NCBI GenBank assembly: GCA_963756025.1
Contig: CAVWMF010000007.1
Coordinates: forward strand, 992,001-1,056,000
Direction of reading: 5' to 3'
Origin: Bog-473 sp963756025
GTDB lineage: Bacteria; Actinomycetota; Acidimicrobiia; Acidimicrobiales; RAAP-2
DNA length: 64,000 bases
In this document: positions 36,001 to 43,021 of the stretch, in pieces
Numbering within the stretch: the stretch's first letter is position 1
Layout of the letters: the number at the start of each line of letters is the position of its first letter
Position numbers and translations under genes: made by a program
The notes under the pieces: generated by a model
Told to the model about the DNA's origin: nothing
Databases searched by the model: none
The model's input: the letters and a program-made list of their open reading frames with translations, nothing else

Positions 36001-36215
36001 GTCACCTCGGTCCCGAAAATGGTCGGCAGGCCACAGACCCGGGCGGCCTCGGCGAAGCGCACCACACCGTAGAAGCCGTGATGGTCGGTCAACGCCAGCG
36101 CGGCCAACCCCAGCCGGTGGGCCTCGGCCACCAACTCCTCGGGGTCACTGCTGCCGTCCAGGAAGCTGAAACCCGAGTGGGCATGGAGCTCGGCATAGAC
36201 CGGCCGCTCAGTCAT
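33042..36215 (-). CDS. dnaE2: error-prone DNA polymerase DnaE2
   Basis: An SOS-induced C-family polymerase for translesion synthesis. The 1057-residue protein has the PHP domain at the start (YAELHAHSGFSFLDGSS), the catalytic aspartates in PPDIDVDIESSRREEVIQYVYERYG (about residue 400), and tandem HhH/OB regions near the C terminus. It lies at the end of an imuA'-imuB-dnaE2 series on one strand, preceded by a LexA box. In mycobacteria this trio forms the mutasome behind damage-induced mutagenesis. ATG 36215 sits in a 13-base duplication that includes the end of imuB. Confidence 0.95.
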   Translation of the reverse strand: MTERPVYAELHAHSGFSFLDGSSDPEELVAEAHRLGLAALALTDHHGFYGVVRFAEAARVCGLPTIFGTEVTLAPAGPRTGEPDPSGSHLLVLARDPEGYARLSTVLAEAHLEGGEKGRPVFTLEALATAARDNWLVLTGCRKGAVAAALMEAGPRAASREVGRLVEAFGRANVAVELWDHGDPLDTARNDALALLAAEWGVDAVATNNVHYATPAGFRLATTLAAIRARRPLAELEGWLPSAPAACLRGPGEQLRRFARWPGVVERAGELGLDCAFDLRLVAPRLPDFPVPEGMDEQGYLRQLVTEGALERYGPPHDERVRGAWTQIEHELQVIGDLGFAGYFLVVWDIARVCRQLNIYCQGRGSAANSAVCYALGVTNVDAVDLGLLFERFLSPARDGPPDIDVDIESSRREEVIQYVYERYGRRHAAQVANVITYRPRSAVRDVGKAFGFTPEQVDGWASGIDRVNRGAAAAEAVGAAVDGGGEGIPLLVAELAAEVLDRPRHLGIHSAGMVLCDRPVIEVCPVEWGRMPGRSVLQWDKDDCAAIGLVKFDLLGLGMLEALHRMVDLVGQFHGDVVDLAHLPQEPAVYDLLCRADTVGVFQVESRAQMGTLPRVEPRCFYDLAIEVALIRPGPIQGHAVNPYIRRRRGEEPVTYLHPLLEPILQRTLGVPLFQEQLMEMAVAVAGFSAAEADELRQAMAAKRSAARMEKMRARLYAGMAERDVEGEVADQIFAALAAFANFGFPESHSVSFAHLVYASSWIKLHYPAAFTAGLLNSQPMGFWSPQSLVADARRHGVTVRRPHVNRSEAGASLEMDEAGSDPALRLGLASVRGVGESVAERIVAGRPWAGGEDLVRRAGVARAQLETLAAAGALDAEEDATAASRRRLLWAAGAAAQGTPDRLPGIVVGAEAPPLPEPSRYDSVGDDLWALGLAPEQTAMHLARERLEAMGVVMARDLQACTDGDRVSVAGVVTHRQHPETAHGAVFVNLEDETGHVNVVFSRGAWARWKPVARHAPVLLIRGRLQLGQGTVNLTAERVEALAVGASVPASRDFR

Positions 36216-36231
36216 TGCGCCGCTCAGTCAT
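36203..36231. repeat. 13-bp direct repeat at the imuB/dnaE2 junction
   Basis: GCCGCTCAGTCAT is present at 36203-36215 and 36219-36231. On the coding strand it reads ATGACTGAGCGGC. One copy holds the dnaE2 start and the other holds the imuB stop, as if the start region was duplicated and an earlier ATGA-type overlap was separated. Confidence 0.8.
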
Positions 36232-37318
36232 AGAGCGCCTCGACCCACCACTGCGCCCGCTCGGCACAGAGCAACCGGGCTACCCCATCGGCCGTCACCG
36301 CCTGCACCCGGGCCCGGCGCCGGCGCACGGCCCACCAACGTTCGGTCACCGGCCAGGGACCGGCCCAGGCCGTGATGGATTGCCACGGACCGCCCTCGAC
36401 CGAGAGCCGGGCGGGTTCACCACTGAGCAATCCCCGGCCGCTCACCCCCACGGCACGACCCACGTCGTCGACCACCTCGGTCCTCCGGGGCACCTGGAGC
36501 ACCTGGGTCGGGGAAGGGGGTGGCAGGCGTCCCGGCCAGGGTGCACCGCCCAGGCCGACGACGCCGGCCTCCGGGCTCCCCCATGGCACCAGCGTCGCCT
36601 GCTCCGCCGGGTCGCGGCCGCCTCGGACCCTCCCGAGCAAGACGGCCTCGATGCCCAGCCGCTCCTGGACCCGGGCAAAGGAAAGTGCGGCCCGGGTGTC
36701 GGCGGCCGAGGCCCCGCCGAAGAAACCGGGTTGATAAGGCGGTGGCTCGGTGCCCAGGTCGGGATCCTCGCCCCGGGCCACCCGCAGCCGGCGCTCGATG
36801 GAACGATCCCGGATGCCGGCCAATTCGCCGGTCTCGGCCCGGGCCACCTTGTGGCAGCCGGCCGCGTCGGCGCCGAAACGGTCCGAGACGTGCGGCGACG
36901 GGAGGGCAGCGAACTGACCCAACGTCGTGACGCCGAGCCGCTGCAGGGTGACCGCCAGCTCGGGCCGGGCCAGGGTGGCGACCGACCAGGGCGCCAGGAA
37001 CTGACGCGCCTCTCCCGCCGGGACGATCAGCTCGGAGCGGGCGGCCAGGACGGCGGCGAAGAGCCCATCGGCCACCCCGACATGGGCGTCTTCTCCCACG
37101 GCCTCGACCAGGCGGGACACAACCATCTCCTCTCCGCCGAAAAAGCGGGCCGGCCCCCGAGCCGGCAGGGCGCAGACCCCGAGCCGGATGGGATGCGTCC
37201 AGGGACACAGTTCTCCGGCGCGAGCGACCACCTGCACGAAACGCCGGGCTTCCTCCCCGCGCGCTCCTTCCTGCTGAAGTCCGGGGCACCAGATGACGAC
37301 CAACCGTTCCAGTTCCAT
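36224..37318 (-). CDS. imuB: compact ImuB-like Y-family polymerase homologue
   Basis: ImuB is an inactive Y-family polymerase that links DnaE2 to the sliding clamp. This version has 364 residues, while the mycobacterial protein I recall has about 520. Recognisable parts are LVVIWCPG, LGVCALPARGPARFFGGEE, GVADGLFAAVLAARS, LGVTTLGQFAALPSPHVSDRFGADA, and the C-terminal PWPGRLPPPSP and WAGPWPVTERWW. The segment after IERRLRV jumps to QPGFFGG (196-202), so most of the little-finger domain and about 70 N-terminal residues are absent. QPGFF resembles a clamp-binding motif. Confidence 0.88.
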   Translation of the reverse strand: MELERLVVIWCPGLQQEGARGEEARRFVQVVARAGELCPWTHPIRLGVCALPARGPARFFGGEEMVVSRLVEAVGEDAHVGVADGLFAAVLAARSELIVPAGEARQFLAPWSVATLARPELAVTLQRLGVTTLGQFAALPSPHVSDRFGADAAGCHKVARAETGELAGIRDRSIERRLRVARGEDPDLGTEPPPYQPGFFGGASAADTRAALSFARVQERLGIEAVLLGRVRGGRDPAEQATLVPWGSPEAGVVGLGGAPWPGRLPPPSPTQVLQVPRRTEVVDDVGRAVGVSGRGLLSGEPARLSVEGGPWQSITAWAGPWPVTERWWAVRRRRARVQAVTADGVARLLCAERAQWWVEALYD

Positions 37319-37324
37319 CCCACC

Positions 37325-38080
37325 TCAGGCCGCCTCGGGCCCGTCATCGGGATCGACCCCGGGTCCGTTCTCACCGCATGTCGCCCCGACTCGTGCCGCC
37401 GCCACCATCCCCGAGCCGGCGGGCAACCAGAGCGAGCACTCGATGACCCGCCCGGCCGACCGTCGTCCACTCACCCGCACTTCAGCGCGACGCCCCTGCA
37501 GGTGCCCGAACCCGCGGCCGACCCCTTCCCACTCGATCGCTCCCACCGACAACGCCAGGTCGCCTCCTTGCGGCCAGTCGTCGTCGTGATCCACCAACAC
37601 CACCAGCGCCGTCTGGCGCTCACGGGCCTTGGCGCTCAAATGGCGGGCCGCGGTGTGGCGGGCTCGACCGGGCGGGCGGACCAGGACGACGTCAACGCCG
37701 GGCAGCAGGTCCCCCGCCGCTTCGGCCCATCCAGCGCCCGGGTGCGGCACGAAGACCACACGACGCAGGTCGATGCCGAGCTCGGCGGCCGCCACGACCC
37801 CGGGGTCGGGTAAGCCGACCGCGGCACACCAGCTCCCCGCCTGCGACGCCGCAGCGAGGAGCGCCAACGCCAACGTGGTCGCCCCGTGGCCGGGCAACCC
37901 GGCCACGGTGGTCGTCGTCCCCCGCCGCAACGCCCCATCGGGGAAGAGGGGGATCAGGGGGGCTGGTACCGGCAGGAGCCGTCCGGCCACCGGAGTAGCC
38001 GGGCGAACCCGGTCGGCCAATCCGATCGGGAGCTCCCGGGAACGGGGGGAAGGGCGTTTCTGAGGACCAAAAGCGAACAT
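37325..38080 (-). CDS. imuA': ImuA'-type mutasome protein
   Basis: The 251-residue protein has the arrangement of actinobacterial ImuA' (RecA-like fold, no ATPase needed). LIPLFPDGALRRGTTTTVAGLPGHGATTLALALLAAASQAG is in the Walker A position but with Ala in place of the lysine, followed by GSWCAAVGLPDPG and a C-terminal RVIECSLWLP. ATG 38080 begins MFAFGPQKRPS and lies inside a LexA box. An upstream in-frame ATG at 38149 is less likely. ImuA' bridges ImuB and RecA or DnaE2 in the mutasome. Confidence 0.85.
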   Translation of the reverse strand: MFAFGPQKRPSPRSRELPIGLADRVRPATPVAGRLLPVPAPLIPLFPDGALRRGTTTTVAGLPGHGATTLALALLAAASQAGSWCAAVGLPDPGVVAAAELGIDLRRVVFVPHPGAGWAEAAGDLLPGVDVVLVRPPGRARHTAARHLSAKARERQTALVVLVDHDDDWPQGGDLALSVGAIEWEGVGRGFGHLQGRRAEVRVSGRRSAGRVIECSLWLPAGSGMVAAARVGATCGENGPGVDPDDGPEAA

Positions 38081-38087
38081 ATGTTCG
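38074..38087 (-). promoter_or_regulatory. LexA (SOS) box overlapping the imuA' start codon
   Basis: CGAACATATGTTCG at 38074-38087 is a perfect palindrome that fits the actinobacterial SOS box CGAAC-N4-GTTCG. The ATG of imuA' is inside it. A -10-like TAGAGT lies at 38095-38090 on the minus strand, which would put the transcription start at or next to the ATG. This suggests a leaderless mRNA repressed by LexA over its start point. Confidence 0.85.
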
Positions 38088-38146
38088 TACTCTACAGAGA
38101 ACCTGCCGGCGCCGCCCATTGGATAAAAAGCCCAGCTCAGTGCCGG

Positions 38147-38160
38147 CATGTCCGGACATG
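38147..38160. promoter_or_regulatory. 14-bp perfect palindrome CATGTCCGGACATG
   Basis: A perfect palindrome lies between the divergent imuA' and YedK-like genes, 28 bases before the YedK start. It is unlike the LexA box 60 bases away. It may be a second regulator site or chance, and no known consensus was recognised. Confidence 0.4.
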
Positions 38161-38188
38161 ACCGCCGTTACGTCACAATGCAGTCCTC

Positions 38189-38896
38189 ATGTGTGGACGC
38201 TTTGCTCTCATCACCCCACCGGTCCGTCTGGCCCACTACTTCCAGGCCGATCTGGCTGACAACCTGGAACCCGAACCGCACCCCAGCTGGAACGTCGCCC
38301 CCACTGACCAGGTGCTCGGTGTCGTCGCCCGGCGCGCAGCCGGGGAGAGCAACCACTCCCGCACACTCAGGCCGTACCGCTGGGGACTCATCCCCTCGTG
38401 GGCCAAGGACGCAACCTCGGGGAGCCGCCTCTTCAACGCCCGGGGCGAGACCGTGGCCACCAAGGCCTCCTTCCGCTCCGCCTTCCAGAGCCACCGCATC
38501 ATCATCCCGGCCGACGGCTTCTACGAGTGGCGCAAACAGAACACCGGGAGCAAGCAGCCGCACTACTTCACCCGGGCCGACGGTGCGCCCCTGGCCATGG
38601 CCGGCATTTCGGAGTGGTGGCGGGACAGGAAGGGGCCGGCCGACGCACCACCCATCTACTCCTGCAGCATCATCACCACGACGGCCAGTCAGGACATGGA
38701 CGGCATCCATGACCGCATGCCGGTGATTCTCGACCCCGGCACATTCGACGTGTGGCTGGACCCGGACATGGAGAACATCAGCGAACTGACCGCGCTCGTC
38801 CACGCCGCGCCGGCCGGCACCATCGTGCACCACCCCGTCAGCCCGCGGGTGGGGAACGTCCGCAACAACGACGCCGATCTGGTGGCGTCCATCTGA
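38189..38896 (+). CDS. SOS response-associated peptidase (SRAP, YedK/HMCES)
   Basis: SRAP proteins cross-link to abasic sites in single-stranded DNA through Cys2 and protect them. The 235-residue protein starts MCGRFAL with Cys2 as required. WNVAPTDQ, WGLIPSWAKD, FNARGETVATKASFRSAF, the catalytic Glu in ADGFYEWRK (about residue 113) and IHDRMPVIL with the active-site His are all present. It is divergent from the mutasome genes and about 100 bases from the LexA box, so joint damage control is plausible. Confidence 0.95.
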   Translation: MCGRFALITPPVRLAHYFQADLADNLEPEPHPSWNVAPTDQVLGVVARRAAGESNHSRTLRPYRWGLIPSWAKDATSGSRLFNARGETVATKASFRSAFQSHRIIIPADGFYEWRKQNTGSKQPHYFTRADGAPLAMAGISEWWRDRKGPADAPPIYSCSIITTTASQDMDGIHDRMPVILDPGTFDVWLDPDMENISELTALVHAAPAGTIVHHPVSPRVGNVRNNDADLVASI

Positions 38897-38941
38897 CGCC
38901 GGACGCCGGCTCGTCGACGCCGGCGTAGAATCGTCGGGCTC

Positions 38942-39196
38942 GTGAAACTCAAGCTGGATCTGCACGACATCTACAACCGCGGCGGTGACATCGATCGCGC
39001 GCTGCGGGCCGTCATCGACGAAGCGGTGGAAAAGAAGATCCGGTTCGTCGAGATCATCCCGGGGAAGGGAAGTGGCCAGTTGAAGAAGCGCGTCCTGCGC
39101 TTCCTCGATCAAAAGGAGATCAAGGCCCTCTACGACCGGGTCGAGAAGGACTCGCACAACTTCGGCCGGGTGCTCGTCCATTTCCGGCCGAAGTAG
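38942..39196 (+). CDS. Smr domain protein
   Basis: A stand-alone 84-residue Smr (MutS2 C-terminal) domain with KLDLHDIYNRGGD, where LDLH is the family signature, VEIIPGKGSGQLKKRVLRFL, and a closing GRVLVHFRPK. Smr domains are nucleases or nucleic-acid binders. The GxGxGxLK loop is seen as PGKGSGQLKK. It starts at GTG 38942, 45 bases after the YedK-like gene, so it may be part of the damage-response block. Confidence 0.9.
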   Translation: MKLKLDLHDIYNRGGDIDRALRAVIDEAVEKKIRFVEIIPGKGSGQLKKRVLRFLDQKEIKALYDRVEKDSHNFGRVLVHFRPK

Positions 39197-39214
39197 CCGC
39201 AAACCGTGGGCCGG

Positions 39215-40519
39215 TCACCAGCCCAGTTCCCTCAGCCGCGGATCGTCGATACCGAAGTGATGCGCTATCTCGTGGATCACCGTTCGATAGACCTGGGCCT
39301 TCACTTCGTCTTCGCTGCGACAGCTGTCGCAGATGGTCTTCCGGTAGATGATGATCTTGTCGGGGTGAATGCTCCACTGCCGCAAGCGCGCCATCGAAAG
39401 TGGATGGCCGATGTAGAGGCCGAAGACGTTCCGTCCTTCCGCTTCTTCTTCGACCGTCACGGCCACGTTGGTCATAGCCCGCCCGAACGCCTCGGGTAAT
39501 GAATCCACCGCCTCGGCCACCAATTGCTTGAACTGCTCCAACGGGACGTCGAACCCGTCGCTCACGTTCGCGACGGTCCCGGGTTCGTGGCGCTCCCGGT
39601 GCGCATGATGATCGAGAATCGGCCGCACGACGCGCTCGATCTCCATCGACGATGCGAGCCAGAGGACCTCTTGGCGAATGTGGTCGGGTATCGGAGTCCC
39701 GGATTCGCCGAGCCACCGGGCCACGGATTCGAGTGCCATTCCGTGATGGCCCGTCGAGAGGTGGCCGAGGAACCACCGGTGCTGTGATTCCGACAGCTCG
39801 GGACGGAGAAACTTCTCGAGACGGCGCAGCCGACGTTGGAGCTGCCTGACGTCGATCGTGTCCGGGAGCGGATCCCGGGCCGGGCGGGGCACGGCCCCCT
39901 CGGCGATGAGGGAGCGGGCGTGGTGGAAATGTCGGCGGCGGCGAACCGGTCCGGCAGGGCGCAGGAAGTGCACGACGAACAGCACGAGTGCAGCAAGAAG
40001 GACACCGACCGGTATGTACAAAACGAGATCGTCGGGTCGAGGGTCGACCGCGGGCGCCAGGCACACCGTCATTCCCGTCCGGTCGTCACAGAGGTCATAG
40101 CCGGCGTAGACCCTTCGCCATTCCTTCGTGGGATCGGTGACCGAGATCACCTGCTCCCCCTTCGCCACCCTGGTCGTCTCCCGCGTGCCGTATTCAAAGG
40201 CTCTGATGCCGGGCGCAAAGCCGGGACCGGCAAAGAACGTGCGTGGAATTCCGGGGCTCGAGGCGAGTTCATAGGGCCAGGCATCGCATCCGTTGGCATC
40301 GATGCCCGCCACGATCGGAAACCTGCTGCCGCCGATGATCGGGGCGCTCACGGATCTCGGGCGCCCCGGTTGACTGTCACAGTCCGGATGAGCCGACGTG
40401 GAGCGATGCGGCAGTTTCGGCGCGGCGGCGACGCGAGCCGCGCCGAGGAGCAGGCCAACGATGAGGATGGAGGCAGCAAGCACGAGAACGTGGGCGAGCC
40501 TCCCCGGTCTCCTCCGCAC
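39215..40519 (-). CDS. membrane-anchored minimal zincin metallopeptidase
   Basis: From GTG 40519 the protein has 434 residues: a span at about 9-32, an extracytoplasmic stretch with four cysteines (47, 78, 144, 153), a second span at about 166-186, a charged helical cytoplasmic segment (190-325), and a C-terminal zincin domain of about 110 residues. VIHEIAHHFGIDD (414-426) is the HExxH motif, and the domain matches the small metallopeptidase family usually found as a separate protein of about 120 residues. The frame stays open upstream, so the start is not certain. Substrates are unknown. Confidence 0.8.
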   Translation of the reverse strand: MRRRPGRLAHVLVLAASILIVGLLLGAARVAAAPKLPHRSTSAHPDCDSQPGRPRSVSAPIIGGSRFPIVAGIDANGCDAWPYELASSPGIPRTFFAGPGFAPGIRAFEYGTRETTRVAKGEQVISVTDPTKEWRRVYAGYDLCDDRTGMTVCLAPAVDPRPDDLVLYIPVGVLLAALVLFVVHFLRPAGPVRRRRHFHHARSLIAEGAVPRPARDPLPDTIDVRQLQRRLRRLEKFLRPELSESQHRWFLGHLSTGHHGMALESVARWLGESGTPIPDHIRQEVLWLASSMEIERVVRPILDHHAHRERHEPGTVANVSDGFDVPLEQFKQLVAEAVDSLPEAFGRAMTNVAVTVEEEAEGRNVFGLYIGHPLSMARLRQWSIHPDKIIIYRKTICDSCRSEDEVKAQVYRTVIHEIAHHFGIDDPRLRELGW

Positions 40520-40600
40520 CGGGGGCAATTTAACCAGATCACGCGTGGGGACGTACCGCTGCGGCAGACTGACCCGGCTCGAAGGAGAGGACACCTCGCC

Positions 40601-41191
40601 ATGACGCCGCCGCACCCGGACGGACCACCGCAGCTGAACCGTCGCACCTTCCTCGCTGCCGCGTTGGCCGCCGGCGGCGGCCTCCTCGCCGCCGTGGGCG
40701 GCCGCGGTGCCGGGGCGACAACCATCAGCGCGGCGACGAAGGTCAAGGCGGCGGGGTCGGATCTCGGCGCCATCGAGCATGTCATCTTCTTCATGCAGGA
40801 GAACCGGTCCTTCGACCACTATTACGGGGCCTACAAGGGCGTGCGGGGCTTCGACGATCGCCCGAAGGATTCGCTCGGTGCGTTCGCGCAAGCGTGGCCC
40901 GGCGGCGCCTCCTCACACTTGCTCCCCTTCCATCTCCGGTCCAACTCGGGCATCGGCGAATGCACCGATGACCTCAATCACACGTGGACCGCCGAGCACC
41001 TGAGTCGCGGCGCGGGACACAACGCCGACTTCGTGAAGACCCACACGAGCACGGCGTTCGAAGGGCCCCAGAACGGCGTGTTGACCATGGGCTACTACGA
41101 GCGCGCCGACCTGCCGTTCTATTACGCGTTAGCCGATGCCTTCACCATCTGCGACAACTACCACTGGTCGTCATTTGTATTTGACAGATAG
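40601..41191 (+). pseudogene. phospholipase C-like phosphoesterase, truncated by insertion
   Basis: Starts at ATG 40601 after GAAGGAGAGG. It has a Tat signal (NRRTFLAAALAAGGG) and the phosphoesterase/acid phosphatase-like beginning IEHVIFFMQENRSFDHYYGAYKGVRGFDDRP, then GYYERADLPFYYALADAFTICDNYHWS. Family members have about 450 or more residues and continue CSVLGPTxPNR here, but this frame runs into unrelated sequence and stops at 41191 after about 196 codons. The rest of the gene is not in the window. The break at about 41165-41170 marks the left end of an inserted element. Confidence 0.85.
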
Positions 41192-41208
41192 CACGATACG
41201 CTGGTCAG

Positions 41209-42786
41209 ATGCCGAAAACCCACCTCCGGGCAGCGGCTTATTGCCGAATCAGTCGAGACGACGAAGGCGAAGGCCTTGGTGTCGAACGTCAGCGGAAGGA
41301 CACTGCCCAGCTGTGCCGAAGTAATGGTTGGTCGCTCACCAAGGATCACGTGTACATCGACAACGACATCAAATCAGCCAAGGGTGTCGAGCGACCTGAA
41401 TGGCTGAGAATGGTGGCAGAAGTGAAGGCGGGCCGGATTGACGCCATAGCCCTTTTCGACATCGACCGGTTCACCCGTGAGCCTTTGGAGTTCGAGCAGT
41501 TCGTGGAGCTGTGCGAAGACAACGGCTTGCTAATGGCCTGGGTCGGCGGCGATGTTGACTTCAAATCCGGTGAAGGTCTCACCATGGCACGCATGAAGGT
41601 TGCATTCGCCAACGAGGAGAAGCGCAAGGTGAGCAAGCGAGCACGGCGTGAGAAGCTCCAGCGAGCCGAATCCGGTCTCTTTGCTGGCGGTCGGCGTCCG
41701 TATGGACATCAGCTGGTCGATAAAAAACTTGTTTTGGACAAATCAGAAGCGGCAGTGATTCGTCAGGTTGCTGACCAGATCCTGAAAGAAAGAAGACCGT
41801 TGCAGACGATCGCACGTGAGCTGAACGACCGAGAGATACCAGCACCGAGGTCGAGCACGTGGACATCTCAGGCCTTGCGGTCGATGATGCTTCGTCCGTC
41901 GATTGCTGGTCTCCGTCAACATGGAGTCGATGAGAAAAAACGGCCGATCATCATCGGCAAGGCCGACTGGAAGCCAGTACTTACCGAAACGAAGTGGCGG
42001 CAAGTCGTTGACATCCTGACGAATCCCGGTCGATCAACTCCACGGCTATCCCGGCCTTATCCACTGAAATCGCTCCTCGTATGTGGCGAGTGCGGATCCG
42101 AACTGAAGCCTGCAGCCCTGAGCGACAAGCGGCGTGGTTCGAAGCGTTGGTATGGATGCGTCAAAAAGCGAGGCGGCACGAAGACGAAGGGCTGCGGCCG
42201 GGTTTGGGTCGGTGCTGATGGCGTCGAGAAGTACGTGCTCGACGTCATGTTGCCGCTACTCGACTCACCCGTTCTTCATGAAGCCATCGCAGAGTACGAA
42301 AGCGACAACGCTGACGAAGCGGTCGAACTTCGAGCAGCCAACGCCAGAGACGAAGCGAAGATCAAAGCATTGGCGGAAATGCAGGCGGAAATGCAGCTCG
42401 ATCCGATGGATTTCGTCACTGCCGTCAAGCCCATTCGAGCGACAATCGAAGACCGCACCACGAAGCTGGCGTCATTGCGCACTCATTCGGCATTGGACCG
42501 ACACCGAGGTGAGGTCCAAACCAGATGGCCGGACATGTCTGCCGAAGACCGAACACTGCTGCTCAGATCCGTGCTGAAGTCGATCACGGTGTTACGGGCT
42601 GTGAGACCGACAAATCGGTTCGATCCGGATCGGCTTCAGTTCGAGTTCGTGGACGACCTGACCGAACGTTCGAAGCGGGCCAAAGATGTGTTTGCCGTGC
42701 TGGCTGATGCGATCAGGAACGCCAATAATCCGCCGACGCCACGGTTCATCAAGATCCCGGCCAAAGATCCGCTTAAGACGCCCTAG
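41209..42786 (+). CDS. large serine recombinase (integrase)
   Basis: A 525-residue phage-type serine integrase that would join attP and attB. The N-terminal catalytic domain has Ser15 in YCRISRDD and FDIDRFTREP. The recombinase domain includes GRRPYGHQLVDKK and LRSMMLRPSIAGLRQHG. The zinc ribbon has CGECGSEL and YGC/GCGRVWVGADG, followed by a coiled-coil-like helix (ELRAANARDEAKIKALAEMQAEM). It starts about 40 bases from the break in the phosphoesterase gene, so the att half-site should lie between 41160 and 41208. No clear Shine-Dalgarno is present. Confidence 0.93.
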   Translation: MPKTHLRAAAYCRISRDDEGEGLGVERQRKDTAQLCRSNGWSLTKDHVYIDNDIKSAKGVERPEWLRMVAEVKAGRIDAIALFDIDRFTREPLEFEQFVELCEDNGLLMAWVGGDVDFKSGEGLTMARMKVAFANEEKRKVSKRARREKLQRAESGLFAGGRRPYGHQLVDKKLVLDKSEAAVIRQVADQILKERRPLQTIARELNDREIPAPRSSTWTSQALRSMMLRPSIAGLRQHGVDEKKRPIIIGKADWKPVLTETKWRQVVDILTNPGRSTPRLSRPYPLKSLLVCGECGSELKPAALSDKRRGSKRWYGCVKKRGGTKTKGCGRVWVGADGVEKYVLDVMLPLLDSPVLHEAIAEYESDNADEAVELRAANARDEAKIKALAEMQAEMQLDPMDFVTAVKPIRATIEDRTTKLASLRTHSALDRHRGEVQTRWPDMSAEDRTLLLRSVLKSITVLRAVRPTNRFDPDRLQFEFVDDLTERSKRAKDVFAVLADAIRNANNPPTPRFIKIPAKDPLKTP

Positions 42787-43021
42787 AAGCCCGTGTACGG
42801 CTCTGTGTGGATCAGGTGACGTATCTGGCTCAGGCATATCGGAACACGTCTCAGATCGAAGCACAGAGGCGTTATAAGCCAACGTCATTTCAACTCCGCC
42901 CGTGCCGTTCGACTCGTCAGCGTCACCGTACCCTTCACTACCGTTGTTGTCGTCAGGTGGAGGGAAGAAGTGACGTGAGTGCGACTCGAATCCGACTTTG
43001 GATCCCTTGGCATTCCACCGG

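Noticed and set aside
36215..37813. Long plus-strand open frames opposite dnaE2, imuB and other GC-rich genes
   Set aside because: They lie antisense to strongly conserved genes and are shadows caused by GC-rich codon bias.
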